Origin: Xylanimonas oleitrophica
GTDB lineage: Bacteria; Actinomycetota; Actinomycetes; Actinomycetales; Cellulomonadaceae
Assembly (NCBI RefSeq): GCF_003244315.1
Contig: NZ_QKWH01000012.1
Coordinates: 1 to 64,000 of the forward strand
DNA: 64,000 nucleotides
Direction: 5' to 3'
In this document: positions 43,880 to 52,497 of the stretch, one piece after another
Layout: the number at the start of each line of letters is the position of its first letter
Numbering within the stretch: the stretch's first letter is position 1
Notes under the pieces: generated by a model
What the model saw: the letters and a program-made list of their open reading frames with translations, nothing else
Databases searched by the model: none
What the model was told of the DNA's origin: nothing
Translations under genes and position numbers: made by a program

Positions 43880-44182
43880 CTAGGGACGCGGGTCGCGCCG
43901 CGACCAGGGCTTCTCGTCGCGGCGCGCCCCCAGGCCCGCCGCGCACCTGCGGCACAGACCCGTGACGCGGTCGGCGTACCCGCCGGTCGCCGGCTGGACG
44001 TCGGCCCAGGTGATGTGCGGGAAGCGCCGCAGCCCCGCACGCGCCAGCGGCAGACCGCACACCGTCTGGTTGGTGCCCGGGACCCAGGCGTGGACCTCTC
44101 CCGCCGGGGCGCGCACGTGGTCGTCCGGGTCCGTCCACTCGTCAGGCGCCGCGACAGAGGCGTTCTTCACGCGGTTCGGCAC
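43880..44182 (-). CDS. Small actinobacterial protein with HxC/CxxC zinc-ribbon-like motif
   Basis: 100 residues from GTG at 44182, preceded by GGAGGAG. The core VHAWVPGTNQTVCGLPLARAGLRRFPHITWADVQ and GLCRRCAAGLG places one His/Cys set (HAW, VCG) near residue 30-42 and a CRRC pair near 80, consistent with one bound zinc. From memory similar short proteins with the RFPH segment are frequent in actinobacteria without known function. It stands alone between the kinase-like and LAL genes. Confidence 0.75.
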   Translation of the reverse strand: MPNRVKNASVAAPDEWTDPDDHVRAPAGEVHAWVPGTNQTVCGLPLARAGLRRFPHITWADVQPATGGYADRVTGLCRRCAAGLGARRDEKPWSRRDPRP

Positions 44183-44261
44183 AGCACCTCCTCCACGTCG
44201 GCCGTGCCCGCCCAGCATCACCCGGTGCGGCCCCGTCCGCAGTCGTGGTGGCCAGGGCCGT

Positions 44262-45164
44262 TCAGCCCTCGGGATCCAGCATCGCTGCTGCCGCCGCCAT
44301 GTCCGCCTCGGCGCGGGTGGTCAGGGCGTACAGCCCGTACCCGATCGGTGCGGCGTCCCACAGGTGCTTCGCCTGCGCCGCCAGGCCCGCGTGCACGCGC
44401 CCACCCGCAGCCTCGTACGCCTCCAGGGTCGCCTGCAGCATGTCCTCGCCCGCCGCCCCGTACTGCGCGGACAGGTCACGGGCCGGGTCGTCCACACGGG
44501 CGGTGGTCCAGTCCAGGACTCCCGTGAACGTGCCGTCCTCGCCGAGCAGGACGTGGGCGGGGTAGATCTCGCCGTGCGTCATGACGGTCTGGTCGGGCCA
44601 GCAGGAATCGTCGGACAACCACGACTCCCACGCCTCCGTGAGGGCCGGCGCCACGGCGAACCCCTCACAGACCCTCGCGACGTCGTCGCGCCACGACTGA
44701 CGCACCTGCGCGGGCGTGCGGACCTCGACCCCGGCCGTCCCGGCCTGCTCCGGGGTGATCGAGTGCAGGCGAGCCAGGAGGCGGCCCAGCCGGGCCGCAT
44801 AGTCCGGGCTGGCCGGGTCCATGTGCCACACCGGCTCGCCCGCCTCGGACAAGGTGAGGCCAGGAGCACCCGGCAGGGCCGGGTAGGCGATCAGCTCCGG
44901 GCTGCGGACCCGCCAGTCCGGGACCGCGACCCCCTCGGCGGCCAGGACCGGGCCGACCAGGTCGAGCGTGCGGGTCTCGGCGGCCATGCCCGCGGCGACG
45001 TCAGGGCGCCGCGGGCGGCGCAGCACCCAACGCGTCCCGTCATCGGTGCTGGTGGCCAGGACGACGCTGTAGTCCAGGCCCGCCTCGTTGAGCACCGCCC
45101 CCTCTCGGGCCAGGTGCAGGCCGTGGGCGGCGGCCAGGGAGATGACGTCGTCGATCGTGCTCAT
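44262..45164 (-). CDS. Macrolide 2'-phosphotransferase-like kinase (Mph/APH family)
   Basis: 300 residues. The protein resembles Mph enzymes throughout: LNEAGLDYSVVLATSTDDGTRWVLRRPRR, WRVRSPELIAYPALPGAPG, PVWHMDPASPDYAARLGRLLARLHSI and THGEIYPAHVLLGEDGTFTGVLDWTTARVDDPARDLS. Mph proteins transfer phosphate from GTP to the 2'-OH of macrolides, giving intrinsic resistance in several Gram-positives. The Brenner motif normally HGD with the catalytic Asp reads H197-G-E199, while the metal-binding Asp218 in VLDW is kept. Whether the Glu version is active is unclear. Confidence 0.85.
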   Translation of the reverse strand: MSTIDDVISLAAAHGLHLAREGAVLNEAGLDYSVVLATSTDDGTRWVLRRPRRPDVAAGMAAETRTLDLVGPVLAAEGVAVPDWRVRSPELIAYPALPGAPGLTLSEAGEPVWHMDPASPDYAARLGRLLARLHSITPEQAGTAGVEVRTPAQVRQSWRDDVARVCEGFAVAPALTEAWESWLSDDSCWPDQTVMTHGEIYPAHVLLGEDGTFTGVLDWTTARVDDPARDLSAQYGAAGEDMLQATLEAYEAAGGRVHAGLAAQAKHLWDAAPIGYGLYALTTRAEADMAAAAAMLDPEG

Positions 45165-45304
45165 GAAGGAACGGTCCCATCGAGCGCGGCCCGGAACCAC
45201 CCGTTTCCGGCTCCTGCGCCCCCAGACCCGGCCACCGCCTCTCGGCGGGCGAGGCCCCGGCACCGTGGCTAGCGTCGATCGCGTCGACCACGGAAGGAAG
45301 CACG

Positions 45305-46084
<780 letters not shown>

Positions 46085-46105
46085 CAGGCCCTCGTCACGC
46101 GGGAA

Positions 46106-46140
46106 GGGCCGAGCGGTCGGCTCGTGCCGCCGCTCGGCCC
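46106..46140 (+). terminator. Terminator after SDR gene
   Basis: 11-bp stem GGGCCGAGCGG/CCGCTCGGCCC with a 13-nt loop, 22 nt after the stop. Confidence 0.75.
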
Positions 46141-46148
46141 TCCTGGCG

Positions 46149-46400
46149 TCAGCCCTTCGCCGCGCGCGGCCCGTACACCGTCACCTGGGCGTTGCCGCCG
46201 ATCATCACGTCGAGCCGGGAGCAGTACGCCGCCTCGTCCACGATCGACGTCGTCGGGAACGGCTCGAGCTCCAGCTCGTCCAGCACGCCATCGGCCACGG
46301 CACGAGCGTCGGCCAGCGACAGGCACTGCTCGGTGATGCCCGTGCGCAGCCGGTCCACGAGACCAGCGTTCGCCTCGTCGAGCGCGACGGCGTCGCGCTC
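46149..46400 (-). pseudogene. C-terminal fragment of an unidentified protein
   Basis: About 80 residues with normal codon use, roughly from LDEANAGLVDRLRTGITEQ to NAQVTVYGPRAAKG and a stop. It sits in a different frame immediately after the truncated sigma-factor fragment and has no start codon with a good ribosome site (GTG at VDRLRTG is possible). It does not resemble sigma region 4. It may be the tail of a gene fused by deletion to the sigma fragment, or a small intact gene. Not recognised. Confidence 0.4.
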
Positions 46401-46453
46401 GGCCCCTGTCCGCGGGGGGCGATCCGACGCCGTTCTCCTCGGTGGAAGTTGCT

Positions 46454-46759
46454 CAGCACCCGGCGGGCGACGCCGAACAGCCAAGGCCGCGCGTCAGCGC
46501 CGACGGGTAGGTCGTCGAGGCGGTGCCACGCCACCAGGAACGTCTCCACCACGACGTCGGCTGCGTCGGCCGGGTCGGTGACACGGCGGACGGTGTAGGC
46601 GAGGAGTGCACGGTGCGTCGAGTCGAAGAGCGCGTGCCTGACGACTGTCCCATGTCCGGACGAGGGCGCGGCGTTACGAGCCAGGAGGCCTCGCAGCGCC
46701 GACCTCTCCGGCTCCGACGGTGACCGGCGGAGCGAGGTCGCAACGACGAAGGGCCCCAT
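46454..46759 (-). pseudogene. Truncated ECF sigma factor (region 2 only)
   Basis: From ATG 46759, residues ~39-102 read HALFDSTHRALLAYTVRRVTDPADAADVVVETFLVAWHRLDDLPVG followed by ARPWLFGVARRVLSNFHRGERRR, a clear sigma-70 region 2 with its core-binding and -10-recognition helices. The frame then runs into Arg/Ser/Pro-rich shadow sequence, and no region 4 (-35 recognition) is found in any frame. The usual signature of a dead or rearranged sigma gene. It lies between tRNA-Ser(CGA) and the SDR gene. Confidence 0.7.
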
Positions 46760-46796
46760 CCCGCAGGCTTCTGCGAGTGGGACCCTCCGGCTGGTG

Positions 46797-46883
46797 CGGT
46801 AGCGGTGGGATTTGAACCCACGGTGGACTTTCACCCACACACGCTTTCGAGGCGTGCTCCTTAGGCCGCTCGGACACGCTACC
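46797..46883 (-). tRNA. tRNA-Ser(CGA)
   Basis: 87-nt tRNA on the minus strand. Acceptor GGTAGCG pairs with CGCTACC; anticodon CGA in loop CTCGAAA; T loop GTTCAAATC; long variable arm as in serine tRNAs; D-loop segment GAGCGGCCTAAGG. Discriminator G, CCA not encoded. Confidence 0.97.
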
Positions 46884-46996
46884 TCGCCGGTTCGCACCGG
46901 CCGTCCGAGGATACCGGCTCTCGCCGCCCGCCCCAAATCCCGCCACGGCAGGGGACGGTGTGAGCCGCGCCTCCCGCGAGCGCCTCGTGGGCGACC

Positions 46997-47002
46997 TAGG
47001 CT
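46997..47002 (+). promoter_or_regulatory. -10 box, leaderless promoter of sirtuin gene
   Basis: TAGGCT ends 6 nt before the GTG at 47009. Confidence 0.5.
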
Positions 47003-47008
47003 CAAGAG

Positions 47009-47935
47009 GTGCAGTCCGAGGCACGGCCGAGCCCGATCTTCAAGACCCCTTCGTACCAGCAGCGCACGTGGTCGCTGCCGGAGGGCGCCGTCGTGCACCG
47101 TGGCACGGTGGAGGACGCGGCGCAGGTGCTGCGGGGCCGCACGGTCACCGCTCTGACGGGTGCCGGCGTCTCCACGGACTCGGGCATCCCGGACTACCGC
47201 TCCCCGGACTCGCCGCCGCGCAACCCGATGACGTACCAGCAGTTCGTGGGTGACGAGGCGTTCCGCCGGCACTACTGGGCGCGCAACCACGTGGGCTGGC
47301 AGCACGTGGACCGCACGCAGCCGAACGCGGGGCACCGGGCGTTGGCCACCCTGGAGGAGCGTGGCGTCCTGCGGGGGCTGATCACGCAGAACGTGGACCT
47401 GCTGCACGAGGACGCGGGCTCACGCCGGGTGATCGACCTGCACGGGCGGTACGACCGGGTGATCTGCCTGCAGTGCGGGCGCGTGATCTCGCGCGCCCAC
47501 CTGGCGCAGCGGCTGGACGAGCTGAACCCCCACTTCCTGGAAGAGGTGCTCTCCGGCGGTCTGACGGTGGCGGACATCGAGGTGGCCCCGGACGCCGACG
47601 CGGTGATCGAGCAGACGTCCCACTTCAACCCCGCCCCGTGCGAGTTCTGCGGCGGGGTGCTGAAGCCGGAGATCGTCTACTTCGGGGAGTCGGTGCCGCG
47701 GGAGCGGGTGGAGCGGGCGTACGCCATGGTGGACGATGCCGGTGCGCTGCTCGTGGCGGGCACGTCGCTGACGGTGATGAGCGGCCTGCGGTTCGTGCGG
47801 CACGCGGCGAAGACGGGCAAGCCGATCGTCATCGTTAACCGTGGTGAGACGCGCGGCGACCCGCTCGCGACCGTGAAGGTGGAGGCAGGGGTCACCGAGA
47901 CGCTCACGGCGCTGGTGGACCTGCTGACCCGCTAG
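47009..47935 (+). CDS. Sir2-family NAD-dependent protein deacylase
   Basis: 308 residues. Sirtuin motifs are complete: LTGAGVSTDSGIPDYRSPD, LITQNVDLLHEDAG, the catalytic His in IDLHGR, zinc cysteines CLQCG and CEFCGG, PEIVYFGESVPRERVERA and AGTSLTVMSGLRFVRHA, then IVNRGETRGDPLA. It removes acyl groups from lysines using NAD+, for example on acetyl-CoA synthetase. It belongs to the class II-like/actinobacterial group with long zinc loops. Its 3' end overlaps the convergent HTTM gene by 32 nt. Confidence 0.95.
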   Translation: MQSEARPSPIFKTPSYQQRTWSLPEGAVVHRGTVEDAAQVLRGRTVTALTGAGVSTDSGIPDYRSPDSPPRNPMTYQQFVGDEAFRRHYWARNHVGWQHVDRTQPNAGHRALATLEERGVLRGLITQNVDLLHEDAGSRRVIDLHGRYDRVICLQCGRVISRAHLAQRLDELNPHFLEEVLSGGLTVADIEVAPDADAVIEQTSHFNPAPCEFCGGVLKPEIVYFGESVPRERVERAYAMVDDAGALLVAGTSLTVMSGLRFVRHAAKTGKPIVIVNRGETRGDPLATVKVEAGVTETLTALVDLLTR

Positions 47936-48917
47936 CCGTCGCACCGTCGCCGGACGGAGCGTGGCTCCGCCGCGCGCCGGGCAGGACCCGGTGCCGCCAC
48001 CTGCAGGCCAGGCCCATCGGCAGCCCGGCCGGCACGGCCACGGCTGCGGCGGTGAGCACCCATGCGGAGTAGTCGAGCCCCAGGCACGCCCAGATGCTGG
48101 TGTGCATCGCGGCCACGGCGAGCGCGAACGGCACCCTGGTCCACCGCACCGCCAGGAGCACGGGTGCGGTGAGCTCGAGCAGCAGTGCTCCGCTCGCCAG
48201 GAGCTGTGGCAGCAGCGGGGCGTCTGCGATCGCGTGCGTCAGGCCGGGTCCGAACGGTGACGTGCCCTCTCGCAGGATCCACGACATGTTGTCGCTGAGC
48301 GCCCACTCGATGCCGCTGTGCCGCAGCTTCTGGGCGCCCGTGAGGAAGTAGACGACGCCGAGCACCGCGAGCGCGGCACGTGGCGGCCAGCCCCACCGCA
48401 CGTCCCGGTCGCCGCCCGGCACGCTCCGCGCCGGCACCGCGGCGAACAGGAGCACGAACCCCACCGTGACCGTCAGGACGTCGTTGTGCAGCACCTTGCC
48501 CGAGCTGCCCCACAGCCCGGCCAGCACCAGGTAGCACGCCCACGCGACGGCGAAGGCAGCCCGGGGCCACACCCGCGCGACGGCCAGCACCGCGGCCACG
48601 ATGCCGAGCACCTGCAGGGCCAGCAGCCCCCCGGCAGGCAGGTCCGGCACCCATCCGACGAGGTTGGCGTGCACGCGCAGACCGGCCGGCCGGTCGGCGA
48701 TGGTGGTCCAGTCCCGCGTGGCGAGGCGGAGCCCGACGACGGCGGCCACCAGCGCGTGCACCCAGCGGGCCCGCCAGGCGGGCGCGGGCGCGACCAGGCG
48801 GGCGTCGAGCCGGTGCAGCCACAGCGCCGGCCCACCGGGAGGCACGAGCCTCCCCGCCCGGCCCCGGACCGCAGGGAGCGACGGTCCCGGCCCGACCACG
48901 GGGCCCGCACCGGTCAC
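47904..48917 (-). CDS. HTTM-domain (vitamin K-dependent carboxylase-like) membrane protein
   Basis: 337 residues with about eight or nine membrane helices. HTTM-family features include WVHALVAAVVGLRLATRDW, SSGKVLHNDVLTVTVGFVLLFAAV, VVYFLTGAQKLRHSGIEWALSDNMSWIL and AAMHTSIWACLGLDYSAWVL. HTTM is the membrane part shared with vertebrate gamma-glutamyl carboxylase, but bacterial members are uncharacterised. GTG start overlaps the stop of the small membrane protein upstream by 4 nt, so the two are partners. Confidence 0.85.
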   Translation of the reverse strand: MTGAGPVVGPGPSLPAVRGRAGRLVPPGGPALWLHRLDARLVAPAPAWRARWVHALVAAVVGLRLATRDWTTIADRPAGLRVHANLVGWVPDLPAGGLLALQVLGIVAAVLAVARVWPRAAFAVAWACYLVLAGLWGSSGKVLHNDVLTVTVGFVLLFAAVPARSVPGGDRDVRWGWPPRAALAVLGVVYFLTGAQKLRHSGIEWALSDNMSWILREGTSPFGPGLTHAIADAPLLPQLLASGALLLELTAPVLLAVRWTRVPFALAVAAMHTSIWACLGLDYSAWVLTAAAVAVPAGLPMGLACRWRHRVLPGARRSHAPSGDGATASGSAGPPAP

Positions 48918-49387
48918 CGCTCCACCTCCACGAGCACCGTGACCGCCACCGTCCGGCGCTCGAGCGTCACCGGGTCCAGCTCCCACAGCTCCCGTTCCAG
49001 CCGTACGGTCCGCACGTCGGCAGGGTCCACGCCGGCGAGCTCGAGCCAGCCGTCGACCATCTCGCGCGCCGCCTCCGGCTCGGCCCCGGCCAGGTCCTTG
49101 AGCCGGTGGGCGGTCGAACCGCCCGAACGGGCACCCACGGGCACCGGCACCACCTGGCCGTCCGGCGCCGTCGCCACCAGGCGCAGCGTCTGCCCCTCTC
49201 CCGTGCGCACGTGGCTGAACAGCCGGAACGAGGTGAGCGGCCACAGCTCGACCTGCGCGACGGCGACCACGAGCAGCAGGGCCACGCTGCCGTAGGTGAC
49301 ACGGCGTGCACGGCGACGCTCGGCCGCGCCGCCGTCGTCGCGCACCGGAGCGGGCGCAGCGGGAACGGGGGTGGAGCTCTGCGACAT
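48914..49387 (-). CDS. Single-pass membrane protein paired with HTTM protein
   Basis: 157 residues from ATG with GAGGAGA upstream. Disordered Pro/Ala-rich cytoplasmic N-terminus with RRRARR, one transmembrane helix (VTYGSVALLLVVAVAQVELWP) and an extracytoplasmic domain with TSFRLFSHVRTGEGQTLRLVAT and VDPADVRTVRLERELWELDP. It is translationally coupled to the HTTM gene. I do not recognise a named family; small partners of this shape beside HTTM genes are common in actinobacteria. Confidence 0.78.
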   Translation of the reverse strand: MSQSSTPVPAAPAPVRDDGGAAERRRARRVTYGSVALLLVVAVAQVELWPLTSFRLFSHVRTGEGQTLRLVATAPDGQVVPVPVGARSGGSTAHRLKDLAGAEPEAAREMVDGWLELAGVDPADVRTVRLERELWELDPVTLERRTVAVTVLVEVER

Positions 49388-49533
49388 GGTCGTCTCCTCG
49401 AGCCGCAGGTCACGGCGGCTGCGAGAACCTAGCAGCATCCGCCAGGCTGCCGCTGCCCCCTGACGAGTGGTTGGATGGAACTTCACCCGGGCACCCGAGC
49501 GGTCCCTGACCTGCGACGACGTACGGAGGACGC

Positions 49534-51042
49534 ATGGAGGACGCGATCGTCGTCGGCTCCGGCCCCAACGGGCTGGCCGCGGCCGTCACCCTCGCGCGAG
49601 CGGGCCTGCGGGTCACCGTGCTCGAGGCGGAGGAGACCGTGGGCGGAGGCGCCCGCACCCAGGACCTCGGCCTCGCACCCGGCGTCGTGCACGACGTGTG
49701 CTCGGCCGTGCACCCGATGGCGTGGGCCTCCCCGTTCTTCCGGGCGTTCGACCTCGCCGCCCACGGCGTCGAGCTGCTCACCCCGGAGGTGTCGTTCGCG
49801 CAGCCGCTGGACGGGCGGCCCGCCGCCGTCGCCTACCGCTCCCTGGACCGCACTGTCGAGGCGCTGGGGCCCGACGGCCCGGCGTGGCGCTCGCTGCTCG
49901 GTGCCCCGGTACGGCACTGGGAGGCCGTGGCCGCCGCCGCGCTGGGCGACAAGCGCTCCCTGCCCCCGGGCCTCGGCTCCCCCGGCGCGCTGCTGGGGGC
50001 GGCGCGCTTCGGCCTCGGCGTCCTCGAGCAGGGCACCCCGGCGTGGGACCTGCGGTGGTCCGACGACGCCGCGCCCGCCCTGCTCACCGGTGTGGCCGCG
50101 CACACCATCACGCCGATGCCGTCCCTCGCGGCGGCGGGCACCGCTCTCCTGCTCGCGGGGCTGGCCCACGCCGGGCCGCAACCCCAGGGCGCCGGGCCGG
50201 CGTCGGGAGCCGACGGCGGCTGGCCGCTGCCGCGCGGCGGCACCGGCACCATCACCGCCGCGCTGCGGGCCGATCTCGAGGCGCGTGGCGGAGTCGTCCT
50301 CACCGGGCACCGGGTCCGCTCGCGCGCAGACCTGCCCGCCGCCCGCGCCTACCTCTTCGACACGACGCCGGCCACGCTGCTCGACGTCGTCGGCGACGCC
50401 GTGCCCGCGGCCACCCGCCAGGCGCTGGAGCGGTTCCGCCACGGCGACGGCGCGGCCAAGGTGGACTTCGTGCTCTCCGGTCCCGTGCCCTGGTCAGACC
50501 CTGACCACGACGGCACGGTGGCCCAGGCCGGCACCCTGCACCTGGGCGGCACACGGGCGCAGATGCGGCAGGCCGAGGCGCAGGTCCACGCCGGCCGGCA
50601 CGCCGAGCGGCCCGTCGTCCTGGTCAGCGACCCCACCGTCGTCGACCCGGGGCGCGAGACAGAGGGGCTGCGGCCCCTGTGGACGTACGCGCACGTGCCC
50701 GCCGGGTCCGACGTCGACGTCACCGAGGCCGTCACCGCGCAGATCGAACGGTTCGCACCGGGGTTCCGCGACGTCGTCGTGGCCTCCCGCTGCGTGCCCG
50801 CCGCGCGCATGGCGGAGCACAACGCCAACTACGTGGGCGGGGACATCGCCGCCGGCGCCGTGACGATGTGGCAGATGATCGCCCGGCCTACGCCCCGGAT
50901 CGACCCGTACGCCGCCGCGGGCGGGGTGTACCTGTGCTCGTCGTCGACCCCGCCCGGTCCCGGCGTGCACGGGATGGCCGGCTGGCACGCTGCCCGGCGG
51001 GCGCTGCGTGAGGTCTTCGGCGTCCGCGTCGCGGCCCTCTGA
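49534..51042 (+). CDS. FAD-dependent phytoene-desaturase-like oxidoreductase
   Basis: 502 residues. N-terminal dinucleotide-binding motif IVVGSGPNGLAAAVTLARAGLRVTVLEAEETVGGGART, then GGTGTITAALRADLEARGGVVLTGHRV in the middle and the C-terminal YLCSSSTPPGPGVHGMAGWHAARRAL, all typical of CrtI/NAD(P)-FAD oxidoreductases related to the mammalian PYROXD2 group. There are no carotenoid genes next to it, so desaturation of phytoene is not implied. Substrate unknown. Confidence 0.88.
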   Translation: MEDAIVVGSGPNGLAAAVTLARAGLRVTVLEAEETVGGGARTQDLGLAPGVVHDVCSAVHPMAWASPFFRAFDLAAHGVELLTPEVSFAQPLDGRPAAVAYRSLDRTVEALGPDGPAWRSLLGAPVRHWEAVAAAALGDKRSLPPGLGSPGALLGAARFGLGVLEQGTPAWDLRWSDDAAPALLTGVAAHTITPMPSLAAAGTALLLAGLAHAGPQPQGAGPASGADGGWPLPRGGTGTITAALRADLEARGGVVLTGHRVRSRADLPAARAYLFDTTPATLLDVVGDAVPAATRQALERFRHGDGAAKVDFVLSGPVPWSDPDHDGTVAQAGTLHLGGTRAQMRQAEAQVHAGRHAERPVVLVSDPTVVDPGRETEGLRPLWTYAHVPAGSDVDVTEAVTAQIERFAPGFRDVVVASRCVPAARMAEHNANYVGGDIAAGAVTMWQMIARPTPRIDPYAAAGGVYLCSSSTPPGPGVHGMAGWHAARRALREVFGVRVAAL

Positions 51043-51093
51043 GCACGGGCGCCCCCTCGCCGTGCGCGGCTCCCCGGGGACCGCGTCACCAGG

Positions 51094-51627
51094 TCAGCGG
51101 TGCCCCTCGAAGAAGCCGCGCAGCAGGGCGCCGCACTCGTCCTCGCGGACACCGCCCACCACCTCGACCTCGTGGTTCGAACGACGGTCGCGCACCAGGT
51201 CCCACACCGACCCGGTCGCCCCCGCCTTGGGGTCCCACGCACCCAGCACCACCCGGCGAACGCGCGAGGCCAGCAGCGCCCCCGCGCACATGACGCACGG
51301 CTCCAGGGTCACCACGAGCGTGCAACCCTCGAGCCGCCACTCACCCCGGGTCGCCGCGGCCTGGCGCAGCGCGAGCACCTCGGCGTGCGCCGTCGGGTCG
51401 CCCGTCTCCTCGCGCCGGTTGCGGCCCAGGCCCACGAGCCGGCCGGCCGCGTCGACCACCAGCGCCCCCACCGGCACGTCGCCGGTGGCCAGGGCGTGGG
51501 TGGCCTCGTGGAGCGCCATGCCCATGAGGGCCTCCCACACCTGCTGACGCTCGGGCAGCGTGGCGGGCGGGAAGGCGCCGTCGGGCCACGGCAGCGCGAG
51601 GCCCCGCGGCTCGGCGTGGTTCGTCAC
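51094..51627 (-). CDS. tadA: tRNA-specific adenosine deaminase
   Basis: 177 residues. Zinc-dependent deaminase motifs: catalytic HAEVLAL (His ligand and proton-shuttling Glu) and [10 protein letters not shown] (two Cys ligands). The segments [12 protein letters not shown] and [18 protein letters not shown] are typical. Converts adenosine 34 of tRNA-Arg(ACG) to inosine. It has about 20 extra N-terminal residues; the GTG at 51627 is used, though an internal start near MGMALHEA cannot be excluded. Confidence 0.93.
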   Translation of the reverse strand: MTNHAEPRGLALPWPDGAFPPATLPERQQVWEALMGMALHEATHALATGDVPVGALVVDAAGRLVGLGRNRREETGDPTAHAEVLALRQAAATRGEWRLEGCTLVVTLEPCVMCAGALLASRVRRVVLGAWDPKAGATGSVWDLVRDRRSNHEVEVVGGVREDECGALLRGFFEGHR

Positions 51628-51734
51628 AGCGCCAGGCTAACCGGCCCCCGCACGCACCCGGTCGCGGGCTAACTCACAGCGCCCGGGCGCCGGTTCCCCG
51701 CGTCCGGCCCATCGCCGACCGGTACCGTGATGGC

Positions 51735-52370
51735 ATGCGCCTGCACGTCGCCGACCACCCCCTCGTGGCACACAAGCTCACCGTCCTGCGTGACAAGAAC
51801 ACGCCCTCCGCCACGTTCCGGCAGCTCGTCGACGAGCTCGTCACGCTCCTGGCGTACGAGGCGACGCGGGACGTGCGGATCGAGCCGCACGAGATCGAGA
51901 CGCCGGTCACCACCACCACGGGCGTCAAGCTCTCGGACCCGAACCCCATCGTCATCCCGATCCTGCGCGCGGGCCTCGGCATGCTCGACGGCATGACGCG
52001 CCTGCTGCCCACGGCCGAGGTCGGGTTCCTGGGCCTCCAGCGCGACGAGACCACCTACGAGGCCGTCACGTACGCCAACCGCCTGCCCGACGACCTGACG
52101 GACCGCCAGGTGTTCCTCCTGGACCCGATGCTCGCCACCGGCGGCACCCTCGTGGCCGCGATCGACTACGTGCTGCAGCGCGGCGCCCGGGACGTCACGT
52201 GCGTGTGCCTGCTGGCCGCGCCGGAGGGTCTCGAGGTCGTCGAGCAGGCCGTGGGCGAGCGTGTCGACGTCCAGGTCGTCGTCGCCTCGGTGGACGAGCG
52301 CCTCAACGAGAAGAAGTACATCGTCCCGGGTCTGGGCGACGCGGGCGACCGCCTCTACGGCATCGTCTGA
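51735..52370 (+). CDS. upp: Uracil phosphoribosyltransferase
   Basis: 211 residues, full-length Upp. [30 protein letters not shown]-type [27 protein letters not shown]-type [21 protein letters not shown] (PRPP loop) and [16 protein letters not shown] at the C-terminus. Makes UMP from uracil and PRPP. The ATG lies 6 nt after TACCGT (leaderless). Confidence 0.97.
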   Translation: MRLHVADHPLVAHKLTVLRDKNTPSATFRQLVDELVTLLAYEATRDVRIEPHEIETPVTTTTGVKLSDPNPIVIPILRAGLGMLDGMTRLLPTAEVGFLGLQRDETTYEAVTYANRLPDDLTDRQVFLLDPMLATGGTLVAAIDYVLQRGARDVTCVCLLAAPEGLEVVEQAVGERVDVQVVVASVDERLNEKKYIVPGLGDAGDRLYGIV

Positions 52371-52410
52371 CCGGTCCCCGCGCGGCAGCGCGGGAGAGCC
52401 CCGGACCGTG

Positions 52411-52452
52411 TGACGAAGGCCGACGACGGATCTCCGTCGTCGGCCTTCGTCA
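52411..52452. terminator. Bidirectional terminator between upp and the ECF gene
   Basis: 19-bp perfect stem, arm TGACGAAGGCCGACGACGG, with an ATCT loop between convergent genes. Confidence 0.9.
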
Positions 52453-52497
52453 TGCTCCGAGGCGCGGCGCCAGGCTGGGCCGCGCCTCGGCGCACCC

